Assembly (NCBI GenBank): GCA_017619815.1
Contig: JAFZRR010000005.1
Location: forward strand, 1-15,820
Length of the DNA: 15,820 nt
Source: Bacilli bacterium
GTDB taxonomy: Bacteria > Bacillota_I > Bacilli_A > RFN20 > CAG-826
Reading direction: 5' to 3'
The notes under the pieces were generated by a model. That model did no database searches. It was not told the origin of the DNA and saw only the letters and a program-made list of their open reading frames with translations. Made by a program: the position numbers and the translations under genes. This document shows, piece after piece, positions 7,244 to 15,381 of the stretch. The first letter of the stretch is position 1. Each line of letters begins with the position of its first letter.

Positions 7244-9326
7244 GTTCAATTACCTCCATTAAGTATTCAGGTGTTGCAGGTATCTTATGGATATCGTGTT
7301 TGATAGCTTGTTCAATCGCGTGCCCAAGTGCAGGTGCACCACCCACGAATGTGAGCTCGCCACAACCTTTTGCACCAGAGGCGCCATAGGCGAATAAGTT
7401 ATCCATTAATTCGGTTTCCATCATTGGTAAGTCCACTGCGGTTGGAACGATATAGTCAGACAATGTTTTTTGTCTAAATCTGCCTTCCGCGACTTCCATA
7501 TTTTCTAAATATCCATAACCGATAGCTTGTGCTAAACCACCATCGGCTTGACCGACAACGATTCTATCATCGATTGCGTGACCAACATCATATGTGGACC
7601 AACAACCTTCGACTTTGATTTGATATGTAATTGGATCAAAACTGACTTCAATAATATTGACACCCCATGCATAGCCTGGATAGGCATCACCTTGCATGGT
7701 GTCTTCATCCCAATGGATATAATCTGGACCAACATATGGTTCAATCCATTCTTGATATTCACCTGGTTTCCAGATTTCTTTTAAATGCTTTGCGGCTTTT
7801 TCACATAAGAAACCAACGATAATCATGGTTCTACTAGCAGCGGTTGGACCTGTTGATAATGTATGGTCAGTATCTGGAGCTTCGTGTGTCACTTGTTCTT
7901 CTGGGATACCCAAAGTATTAGAGACAACTTTCTTAAGTGTGGTTCTATTACCTTGGCCAAAATCAACTTGTGATGTGTATAAGTGAACGATATCGTTTTC
8001 ATCTTTTGTGAGTTTTAATTGAGCATTGATGATTGTGGATTCACCAGAACCGGTAAAACCACATCCGTGAAGGAATGTAGATAGGCCGATTCCGCGGTTG
8101 GAACCAGGTTGGCTATATTCTTTATACTTACGCTTGAAATCGCTCATCTCCATGGCTCTTTCCACTAATTGTGGGAGGATTATATCATCATGGAACTTGC
8201 CACTTACCGCAGTAACCATTCCTTTTTCCACTAAGTGGGCTAATTTGAACTCCACTGGATCAAGTCCAGCTTTCTTTGCGATGTGTTCAATGAACATTTC
8301 AAAAGCAAAGATTGTTTGTGGAGATCCAAATCCACGGAACGCTGCGGTTGGCATGGTGTTTGTAATATAGACATCACCTGTGACATCTAAGTTTGGAACG
8401 TTATAGGAATCAACAACAGCGATTAAAGCACGAGAAAGAACAACACCTGAACATCCTTTATAAGCACCACCGTTAAGTCTCACTGTGGCTTTGACACCGA
8501 CGAGTTTTCCCTCTTTAACATATCCTTCATAGGTGGTTCTTGATGGGTGACGTTTTGTGGTATACATCAAATCTTCACCACGATCAAAAATCATCTTTAA
8601 TGGTTTCTTGATTTTAACGATTGCAGTGGCCATTTGTGCCGCCATCATAGATGGATAGTGTTCTTTTCCACCAAAGGCACCACCGACTGCGGGTTGAATA
8701 ACTCTAACTTTAGATGGGTCACATCCAAGAGTTCTCACCACTGCGTTTTTGATATAGAAAGGACATTGCATGGAGGCTTTGATGGTAATCTTGTCACCAT
8801 CTAACCACATGATCATACCTTGAGTTTCTAAATAGACTTGTTCTTGATAACCGGTTTCAAATGTTTCGGTTAAGGTGTAGTCATAGTCTTTCTTTGCGGC
8901 TTCAAAATCACCTTTTTTAAATTCTTTATGGATTTGAGAATTCACTAATTCGTATTCCGGTGTTTCTTCGTCGTAGTTGACTTGACTCATTCTGGCGAGT
9001 TCTTCGAGAACTTCTTTATCTGGTCCAATTAATAGACCGATTGTTTCACCATAATAATTGACTCTTCTATCAGCGAATACTGGCCAATCAGAAAAGATAA
9101 TATTCACAACATTTTCTTTGACGATATCTCTCGCATCGACATAATAATAACCTTTAGGTAGTTTTGGAATATTAATTGATCTAATACGACCACAGGCAAT
9201 ATTACTACGTAATGGACGACACCATAAGAAATCTTTAGCAGGCAAGTCATCGGTAAATAAGGCTAAACCCGCCATCTTTTCTTCATTATCAATTTTCACT
9301 GTGGAGTTTTTGAAATTTGAAGGCAT
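7230..9326 (-). CDS. Molybdopterin-binding subunit of second hydroxylase (XdhD-like)
   Basis: Large catalytic subunit of a xanthine-dehydrogenase-family molybdenum hydroxylase, 698 residues. It has the N-terminal a/b-hammerhead-like region, then the molybdenum cofactor and substrate motifs: GGAFGGKE (215-222), AFRGFG (329-334), FGQG (456-459), and the catalytic glutamate E657 in GAKGCGE. E222 and R331 match the bovine xanthine oxidase purine-binding Glu802 and Arg880, so a purine-type substrate is likely (inference from alignment by eye). It is somewhat shorter than the usual 750 or so residues. The ribosome site AGGAGG lies 7 bases before the ATG. Its 2Fe-2S and FAD subunits follow directly, forming a complete heterotrimer set. 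E. coli XdhD, in the same kind of cluster, is the closest known parallel. Confidence 0.88.
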   Translation of the reverse strand: MPSNFKNSTVKIDNEEKMAGLALFTDDLPAKDFLWCRPLRSNIACGRIRSINIPKLPKGYYYVDARDIVKENVVNIIFSDWPVFADRRVNYYGETIGLLIGPDKEVLEELARMSQVNYDEETPEYELVNSQIHKEFKKGDFEAAKKDYDYTLTETFETGYQEQVYLETQGMIMWLDGDKITIKASMQCPFYIKNAVVRTLGCDPSKVRVIQPAVGGAFGGKEHYPSMMAAQMATAIVKIKKPLKMIFDRGEDLMYTTKRHPSRTTYEGYVKEGKLVGVKATVRLNGGAYKGCSGVVLSRALIAVVDSYNVPNLDVTGDVYITNTMPTAAFRGFGSPQTIFAFEMFIEHIAKKAGLDPVEFKLAHLVEKGMVTAVSGKFHDDIILPQLVERAMEMSDFKRKYKEYSQPGSNRGIGLSTFLHGCGFTGSGESTIINAQLKLTKDENDIVHLYTSQVDFGQGNRTTLKKVVSNTLGIPEEQVTHEAPDTDHTLSTGPTAASRTMIIVGFLCEKAAKHLKEIWKPGEYQEWIEPYVGPDYIHWDEDTMQGDAYPGYAWGVNIIEVSFDPITYQIKVEGCWSTYDVGHAIDDRIVVGQADGGLAQAIGYGYLENMEVAEGRFRQKTLSDYIVPTAVDLPMMETELMDNLFAYGASGAKGCGELTFVGGAPALGHAIEQAIKHDIHKIPATPEYLMEVIEHGKY
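7252..7257 (-). promoter_or_regulatory. Ribosome binding site that sets the 2Fe-2S subunit start
   Basis: GGAGGT on the minus strand, inside the end of the upstream coding region. Its 8-base spacing to the ATG at 7243 is good, while the TTG at 7249 would be only 2 bases away. It therefore decides for the shorter protein. Confidence 0.75.
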
Positions 9327-9351
9327 GAAAGAACCTCCTTTCTTTGATTAA

Positions 9352-10443
9352 TTAGTGTTTGAATTCAATAGCTTTGACTGGACATTTAGAAGCGCATAAT
9401 CCACATCTGAAACATTTCTCAGAGTTGAATTCTGGGATCTTCTTTTCATTCATATCAATAGCGAAGTATGGGCAGTTGCGTGCACACATTCCACAATGGG
9501 TGCATTTTTCTTCCTTAACACGTGGAAGTTCTGCTTCATAAGTTGTAACTTTCTTTAATCCTGTCTTCATGACATCTTCCACAGACTTGAATCCGTATTT
9601 TTCAAGTTCCTTCGGAAGATCATCAAGAATCTTCTTATATAATTCTTTGCCTCTGAGCATTGGCGCGGATAACATACCCACTGCGGATGCACCGGCAAGA
9701 AGGAATTCAATAACATCTTTTGCACTAGCGACACCACCAACACCAATAACGGTTAAGGATGGTTCAGCTTGTTTGATTGTGTAGACTGTGGCTAACGCTA
9801 ATGGTTTGATAACTGGACCAGACATCCAGACAAAACCTTTATCGTTATTCGCGGCCATGGTTCTATTTTCCACATCGATGACCATAGATGGACCTAAAGA
9901 GTTAATTGCAACAACACCATTCGCGCCATTTTCTTTAATGACTCTGGCAAATCCCGCTGGATCTGGGATGTGTGGAGATATCTTCATATAGAATGGTTTT
10001 TTGGTGTGTTTTCTAATTGTTCTAACAACTTCTGCGAGTTTTTCTCTATCGGTTCCCACATAGTGGCAGCTGACTTCAAAGGCATCCGCGAACTTATCGA
10101 GTTGAGGAATCAATATTTCCATATCTTCTTTGGTATAGCCAACAGAAATGATAAGTGGGCAATCACCTTTCTTAGAAACATATTCAGGAAGGAATTCATT
10201 AATCCATTTTTCCTTACTGTATTCTGTCCAAAGTTCACAGTTATAGATAGCGTTGTTGTCACCAATGATGCATGGGTGTGGGATGTGTGCCATTTCCACA
10301 GAGATTGTTTTTGCCACAATTGCGCCACAACCAGCAACGTGATTAAGCCATAACATCTTTTCCGCATCACCAACGAGTGGTCCTGCTGCAGGCATTAATG
10401 GGTTCTTTAACACTAAGCCATCAAATTTTGTCGTTAAATCCAT
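9352..10443 (-). CDS. DHOD/PreA-like flavoprotein with two [4Fe-4S] ferredoxin motifs
   Basis: Protein of 363 residues with a dihydroorotate-dehydrogenase-like TIM barrel (about 1-300) followed by a bacterial ferredoxin domain (about 310-360). FMN-site signs are K154 in MKISP, N181-S182, SGP at 208-210, and GVGGVAS (234-240). Cluster ligands are C314, C317, C320, C324 and C344, C347, C350, C354. It resembles the PreA subunit of dihydropyrimidine dehydrogenase. The loop after S125-C126 is short and lacks the second, catalytic cysteine usual in that family. It sits next to ssnA, where E. coli has the much larger YgfK, but it has no NAD(P)H/FAD domain of its own. A reductive step on a purine- or pyrimidine-derived ring, fed by ferredoxin or a partner, is suggested (inference). 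AAGGAG precedes the ATG; the gap to ssnA is 2 bases. Confidence 0.82.
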   Translation of the reverse strand: MDLTTKFDGLVLKNPLMPAAGPLVGDAEKMLWLNHVAGCGAIVAKTISVEMAHIPHPCIIGDNNAIYNCELWTEYSKEKWINEFLPEYVSKKGDCPLIISVGYTKEDMEILIPQLDKFADAFEVSCHYVGTDREKLAEVVRTIRKHTKKPFYMKISPHIPDPAGFARVIKENGANGVVAINSLGPSMVIDVENRTMAANNDKGFVWMSGPVIKPLALATVYTIKQAEPSLTVIGVGGVASAKDVIEFLLAGASAVGMLSAPMLRGKELYKKILDDLPKELEKYGFKSVEDVMKTGLKKVTTYEAELPRVKEEKCTHCGMCARNCPYFAIDMNEKKIPEFNSEKCFRCGLCASKCPVKAIEFKH

Positions 10444-10445
10444 AA

Positions 10446-11744
10446 TTAGTTCTCCTTAATACGGGTCCAAAGATCTTTTGAAACATCAGTGGATTCATTG
10501 AATAATTTTTCAACTTTCTTACTGACGATTTTTCTATTTTTAAGTAAGCATTTACCGGATGCATAAACATCATTTGGTCTTAGTGATGGATATAATCCAT
10601 AGAAGACATGACCAAAGGCATTTGTGTTATCCATAACAGTAAATGGTTTATATGGAACGAGCATAAAGTCCGCTTCATAATCTTTAGCAATTCTACCTAA
10701 TTTGATACCGAGCATCTTGCTCACATATTCATAGGAGTTATTGATCATATCTAAGATTTCACCTAAGCCTAACGCTGTTGGTGTTTCATTAAATAAATGA
10801 GTTGTGTAGAAGGCATTCAAATATTCAGTGGCCATATTGGATGATAAGCCATCATTACCCACCATTACTTTGACACCATGGTTTAGATAATTCTTGATGT
10901 TTGGTAAGCCCACTGCGTTATTCATGTTACTTGTGGTGTTCACAACCATATAAGCTTTGTTCTTACCGACGATTTCTAATTCTTTATCGGAGATATCAAC
11001 ACCGTGAACGATTAAAGAATTTGGATTCACTAATCCGTATTTATCTAATCTTTCAATGATGCTCATGCCGTATTTATTTTGTGAGTCTTCTTCATCCATT
11101 TTGCTTTCAGCAACATGAATGTGAATTGGACCATCTTTGAGTTTTCTTGATACGCTTGCGAGTGTTTTATTGCTGAGTGTCATGCTCGCGTGCATGCCAA
11201 ATAAACCAGCGATGTGTTCATCTTTATTCTTTTGCATAAAGGAGATGTTTTCCTTAATGCATTTATCAACTGGATATCTATCACTTGTTTCAAAGCAAAG
11301 AACCGCTCTTAGGCCTAAGTCGTTAACAAGAGCTTTCTTTAATGCTTTTAAGGAATCAGTAATATCTGTTCCTGAAGCATGGTGATCAATAATTGTGGTC
11401 ACACCATTTTCAATGAATTCTTTACCAGCGCAGATACCGGAATAATAAGTTGTTTTATTATCAATCTTTGCATCCATCTTCCACCACATTTGTTCTAAGA
11501 TTTCTAAGAAGTTATGTGGATCAAATGGAAGAATCATTCCTCTAGCGAAAATGCTATAGATATGTGCGTGGTTACAAACAAAGTTAGGAAGTAATAATTG
11601 TCCTTGTCCATCGATGGGTTTAACGCCTTTGTCTTTATATTGAGACATTGGTCCTACTTCGATGATTTGTTTGTCAAAAGCGACATAGCCATTTTCGATG
11701 TAATTTTGATAGTCAAATATTCTAACGTTTGTAATAACTTTCAT
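10446..11744 (-). CDS. ssnA: SsnA-like aminohydrolase
   Basis: Amidohydrolase-superfamily enzyme, 432 residues, close to the ATZ/TRZ chlorohydrolase and guanine-deaminase type and most like SsnA of the E. coli purine cluster. The metal-site residues are visible: H59 and H61 (HAH), H210 with catalytic-type E213 (HIHVAES), H247 (IVHGVD), and D298 (GNDGLSSN). GVTTIID at 114-120 marks the superfamily barrel. There is no signal peptide, so it is cytoplasmic. It probably deaminates or hydrolyses a purine-derived heterocycle; the precise substrate is not known from the sequence. The start overlaps the stop of the hydantoinase gene by one base (TAATG), with AGGAGG 10 bases upstream. A guanine-deaminase-like function is the main alternative. 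Confidence 0.85.
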   Translation of the reverse strand: MKVITNVRIFDYQNYIENGYVAFDKQIIEVGPMSQYKDKGVKPIDGQGQLLLPNFVCNHAHIYSIFARGMILPFDPHNFLEILEQMWWKMDAKIDNKTTYYSGICAGKEFIENGVTTIIDHHASGTDITDSLKALKKALVNDLGLRAVLCFETSDRYPVDKCIKENISFMQKNKDEHIAGLFGMHASMTLSNKTLASVSRKLKDGPIHIHVAESKMDEEDSQNKYGMSIIERLDKYGLVNPNSLIVHGVDISDKELEIVGKNKAYMVVNTTSNMNNAVGLPNIKNYLNHGVKVMVGNDGLSSNMATEYLNAFYTTHLFNETPTALGLGEILDMINNSYEYVSKMLGIKLGRIAKDYEADFMLVPYKPFTVMDNTNAFGHVFYGLYPSLRPNDVYASGKCLLKNRKIVSKKVEKLFNESTDVSKDLWTRIKEN

Positions 11745-13057
11745 TAAAATTTGACCTCCTTATCACAGTTTATTAATTCACCTTTGCCACCGAGGAATTC
11801 TTCATCTTTTAAAATGAATTTTCCACGTAACATTGTGTGAACGATTTTTTCTTTTACTTTGATTCCTTCATAGATGCTATAGTCACAAGTTCCATGAGGT
11901 TTTCCGATTGGATATTCAGGAACATCTTTGATAAAAACTAAGTCTGCATCATTACCTAATTTGATGCGTCCTTTTTTCGAAAAACCCTCTAAATCTGCGA
12001 GATTTGCAGTCATTTTGTCGATAATTTTGTCACCAAATAGCTTGTGCATAACTACAAATGAGGATTCAATTCCACCGATACCTAATGGATGTCCAACAAG
12101 CATTGGATGGCTCTTTTTATCTTCTGACATAAAGGAACAATGATCGGTTCCAATTGTGTTTACATAGTCAATATTTTTAATCAAAAGTTCTTGTTCTTTT
12201 TTGCTTCTAAGTGGAGGCGCAAATGTGTACAAGTAACCTTTTTCAGTATTTAAAACTTCTTTGTTATAAGCGAAGTATTGAGGACAAGATTCCACAAAGA
12301 AATGTTTTCCTAAAATATCACCATATTGTTTAACGAGTTGAGATAAGGTTTCACCACTGCTGCAGTGCACCATATATAAATAGCCTTTTGTCTCCTTTGC
12401 GTAACCCGCAAGTTTGAGTGCTTCACTGATTTCGCACTCGCTGGGGCGCGCTTCTGCGATGTAGGTGCAAGGATACTCTGGTTTAAGAGAAACGAGCTCA
12501 TCGTTCTCAATATGCGCAGTTACGAGGAAATTATATTTCTTCGTTAACTTCAAAAGTTCAATGATGTCTTTGTCATATGTTCTTCTATGGGTTTCAGAAT
12601 AAGTTGTGAATAACTTGATTGTGTTCATACCAAGTTTCTTCATCATAGAAACATATTCTTCTAAATCACCATTTGGTTCTCGTATACAAGAATGGAAATG
12701 ATAATCGACATTGCATCCTTCTGCTAAAGCGAGTCTTTCTTTAAAAGATTGTTCTAACTCTTCGGCATTTCTTGTTGGATCTAAGAAATCAATAATTGTG
12801 GTCACACCACCATAGGCGGCACATTTACTACCAGAGATGAAATCATCTACGGATGTCACTGTTCCACAGTAAAGAGCGAAGTGGACGTGTGGATCGATAA
12901 GGCCTGGGATAATCTTTAAGCCTTCTGCGTCAATCACTTCTTCCGCTTCTAAAAAGTCATTACCGATATAAGCAAAACGACCATCTTTGATGAAGATGTT
13001 AACATTTTGCCATTTGCCATCAATATAGACTTTGCCTTTAGTGATTAGTTTAGACAT
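11744..13057 (-). CDS. hyuA: Dihydropyrimidinase/hydantoinase-like amidohydrolase (HyuA type)
   Basis: Cyclic-amide hydrolase of 437 residues that would open a dihydropyrimidine, hydantoin or related ring. The binuclear site is complete: H57 and H59 (DPHVHF), a carboxylated-lysine candidate K148, H182 (TAHIEN), H231 (MVHCSS), and D305 (GTDHCSF). Y153, five residues after the lysine, matches the tyrosine that steadies the transition state in hydantoinases and dihydropyrimidinases, which favours these over allantoinase. The C-terminal NADLVFIKD segment (369-377, GNDADLVFIKD) is typical of the family. E. coli HyuA lies in the equivalent cluster. The ATG begins one base after the upstream stop, and the ribosome site is weak, so translation probably depends on coupling. 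The substrate is uncertain: a ring-opened purine product is inferred from context. Confidence 0.85.
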   Translation of the reverse strand: MSKLITKGKVYIDGKWQNVNIFIKDGRFAYIGNDFLEAEEVIDAEGLKIIPGLIDPHVHFALYCGTVTSVDDFISGSKCAAYGGVTTIIDFLDPTRNAEELEQSFKERLALAEGCNVDYHFHSCIREPNGDLEEYVSMMKKLGMNTIKLFTTYSETHRRTYDKDIIELLKLTKKYNFLVTAHIENDELVSLKPEYPCTYIAEARPSECEISEALKLAGYAKETKGYLYMVHCSSGETLSQLVKQYGDILGKHFFVESCPQYFAYNKEVLNTEKGYLYTFAPPLRSKKEQELLIKNIDYVNTIGTDHCSFMSEDKKSHPMLVGHPLGIGGIESSFVVMHKLFGDKIIDKMTANLADLEGFSKKGRIKLGNDADLVFIKDVPEYPIGKPHGTCDYSIYEGIKVKEKIVHTMLRGKFILKDEEFLGGKGELINCDKEVKF

Positions 13058-13058
13058 A

Positions 13059-15380
13059 TTATTTTGCCGCTTTCTCTTTCATGGCTTTGAGAATCTTTTC
13101 TGGAGTAATTGGCAAGGAATTAATTCTCACACCCACTGCGTTATAAACTGCGTTACAAATAACTGCTGGAGGTGTATCAATACCAATTTCACCAACGGAT
13201 TTCGCACCAAATGGACCGGTAGGTTCATAACTATCTGCGAATTCAGTTGTTAATTTCTTAATATTTCCGGTTGTTGGAATATGGTAATAAAGGAAGCTAT
13301 TGGATTGTAATTGTCCTTTGTTGTTATAAATAACATCTTCTTTTGCCGCCATACCAAAGCCTTGGGTAATACCACCTTCCACTTGGCCTTTAGCAAGCAT
13401 TGGGTTAATTGTGGTACCGCAGTCAACGACTGAGACATATTCTAAGACTTCGTATTCACCGGTTTCGGTATCTAATTCGATTTCCGCATAGGCCGCCATA
13501 AATGGAGGTGGGGAAACATGACCGATATATGATTCAGTAACTCCAACTTGATGTTGAGGAGCGGAGTAAATGAGTTTGTTTGATAAATCAAATAATGAGA
13601 TTTCTTTATCGCCTGAAACGAATTTCTTACCATCAAATTCCACAGTACTTTCTTTAACACCTAACATGGTAGCAGCTTCGCTGATGAGTCTTTCTCTCAT
13701 CTTAATAGCGGTCTTCCATGCCGCATTACCTGAAATGTATGTTGTGGATGATGCGTATGCGCCTACGTCGAATGGCGCTAAGTCGGTATCAGAGGAATAG
13801 ATGATAATCTTATCCACTGTGGTCATTAATTCTTCAGCGACGATTTGGCTAATTAATGTATCAGAACCTTGTCCGATATCAGTGGCGCCACATCTCACCA
13901 TGTAGAATCCACCATCTTGTAATGTGATTGCGCAGCTACCCATATCAGAGAATGGAATACCACTACCTTGCATAGCAATAGCACAGCCAACGGATCTTAC
14001 TTTATGTGGTCCGACTTGTTTTCTTGGATATTTATTTTTCCAATCAATGAGTTCTGCACCTCTATCGATACAGTATGGGAGTTTGCATGATTCCATAATC
14101 ATCGCAGTACCTTTGGTACCTTCACCCATAATTTCAAAGATTGGAGACGTTTCTTTTTCTCTCATGGAATTCTTTTTACGTAATTCCACAGGATCCATAT
14201 GTAGTTTTTCTGCGAGCATATCAATCGCGGATTCTAAAACATAGTTACCTTGGATAGCACCATATCCACGATATGCACCTGCAGGTACGTGGTTTGTGTA
14301 TAATACACGACCACCAAATCTCACAGCGTCAACTTTGTTGTATAAAGGTAAAACCTTAGAACCCACAATCATGAAGACTGTAAGCGCGTGTTCACCATAT
14401 GCACCTGTATCGCTTAATGCGTAACAATCGATAGCTTTGATTCTTCCATCTTTATCCGCACCAATTTTCATTGTGATGCACATTGGGTGACGTGTGTATG
14501 AAGAAGCAAACACTTCTTCTCTTGTATAAACCATCTTTGATGGTAATCCAGTTCTTAATGTCACTAAGGCAACAAACATTTCGCAGTGGAATTGTTGTTT
14601 GCCACCGAAACCACCACCGACACGTGGTTTGACAATTCTAATTTGTGATAATGGCATGCCTAATGTTTGAGCCATGATTCTACGAATATGGAATGGTGTT
14701 TGTGTCGCGGTATAAATAACTAAACGATTGTGTTCGTCTAATCTGGCGTTAGAACAATGTGGTTCGAGCATCGCGTGTGCTTGTGCTTGTGTTTCCGCAG
14801 TGTGTTCGATAACAACATCACATTTCTTTAATTCTTCTTCAACATTGCCAACTTCCATTTCATAGGATGCTGCAACGTTATCTTTTGGTCTAAAGCCCAT
14901 TTCAAAAGCTTGGGAAATACCATCTTCTGGATGGATAACATTCTTACTCTTATAAGCAGTCTTATAATCTAGAACTGGTTCCAATACTTCGTATTCGACT
15001 TCAATTAATTTAAGTGCGTCTTCCGCAATCTTTTCATTAATTGCAGCGACAACTGCGACTTCATCACCAACGAATCTGACGTATTCATCGAGAATGAATT
15101 TATCGATTGGGGATGGTTGTGGTGCGCCTTGGCCTGCACGTGAGAACGCAACGTGTGGCACGTTCTTGTATGTGAGTACGCATTTCACACCATTGAGTGC
15201 TTCAGCTTTGCTAGTATCAATGTTTTTGATACGTGCAAAAGCATGTGGAGAACGAAGCATCTTTAAAACTAATGAACCAGGTGCTTCATAATCTTGTGTA
15301 TAGACCGCACGGCCCATCATCTCGGCGTGGCCATCTACGGAATGAGTTTTGTTATTAACAACTTTAAAGTTTTTACCCAT
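13059..15380 (-). CDS. Molybdopterin-binding subunit of first molybdenum hydroxylase (xanthine dehydrogenase family)
   Basis: Large catalytic subunit, 773 residues, full length for the family. In order it shows an N-terminal a/b-hammerhead region (about 15-135), GGGFGGKQ (255-262), AYRGYG (369-374), IGQGSDT (502-508), and the catalytic glutamate E731 in KSVGEIG. R371 matches the purine-contacting arginine of xanthine oxidase. The position of bovine Glu802 is Gln262, as I recall also for E. coli XdhA, so xanthine or hypoxanthine dehydrogenase activity is possible, but another N-heterocycle is not excluded. It follows its 2Fe-2S subunit by one base, with GGAGGG 8 bases before the ATG. No FAD subunit is seen next to it in the window; it may lie upstream or be shared with the second enzyme. 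It is clearly different in sequence from the second large subunit at 7230-9326. Confidence 0.88.
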   Translation of the reverse strand: MGKNFKVVNNKTHSVDGHAEMMGRAVYTQDYEAPGSLVLKMLRSPHAFARIKNIDTSKAEALNGVKCVLTYKNVPHVAFSRAGQGAPQPSPIDKFILDEYVRFVGDEVAVVAAINEKIAEDALKLIEVEYEVLEPVLDYKTAYKSKNVIHPEDGISQAFEMGFRPKDNVAASYEMEVGNVEEELKKCDVVIEHTAETQAQAHAMLEPHCSNARLDEHNRLVIYTATQTPFHIRRIMAQTLGMPLSQIRIVKPRVGGGFGGKQQFHCEMFVALVTLRTGLPSKMVYTREEVFASSYTRHPMCITMKIGADKDGRIKAIDCYALSDTGAYGEHALTVFMIVGSKVLPLYNKVDAVRFGGRVLYTNHVPAGAYRGYGAIQGNYVLESAIDMLAEKLHMDPVELRKKNSMREKETSPIFEIMGEGTKGTAMIMESCKLPYCIDRGAELIDWKNKYPRKQVGPHKVRSVGCAIAMQGSGIPFSDMGSCAITLQDGGFYMVRCGATDIGQGSDTLISQIVAEELMTTVDKIIIYSSDTDLAPFDVGAYASSTTYISGNAAWKTAIKMRERLISEAATMLGVKESTVEFDGKKFVSGDKEISLFDLSNKLIYSAPQHQVGVTESYIGHVSPPPFMAAYAEIELDTETGEYEVLEYVSVVDCGTTINPMLAKGQVEGGITQGFGMAAKEDVIYNNKGQLQSNSFLYYHIPTTGNIKKLTTEFADSYEPTGPFGAKSVGEIGIDTPPAVICNAVYNAVGVRINSLPITPEKILKAMKEKAAK

Positions 15381-15381
15381 A

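Noticed and set aside
7247..7249. TTG as the start of the second 2Fe-2S subunit
   Set aside because: The ribosome site would be only 2 bases away. The ATG two codons later has an 8-base spacing.
9970..10353. A 127-residue plus-strand open frame
   Set aside because: It lies wholly opposite the well-supported PreA-like gene, has no ribosome site I can see and no recognisable domain. It is a shadow frame.
13924..14244. A 106-residue plus-strand open frame
   Set aside because: It lies opposite the conserved large-subunit gene and its sequence shows no family signal. Other plus-strand frames across the window are of the same kind.
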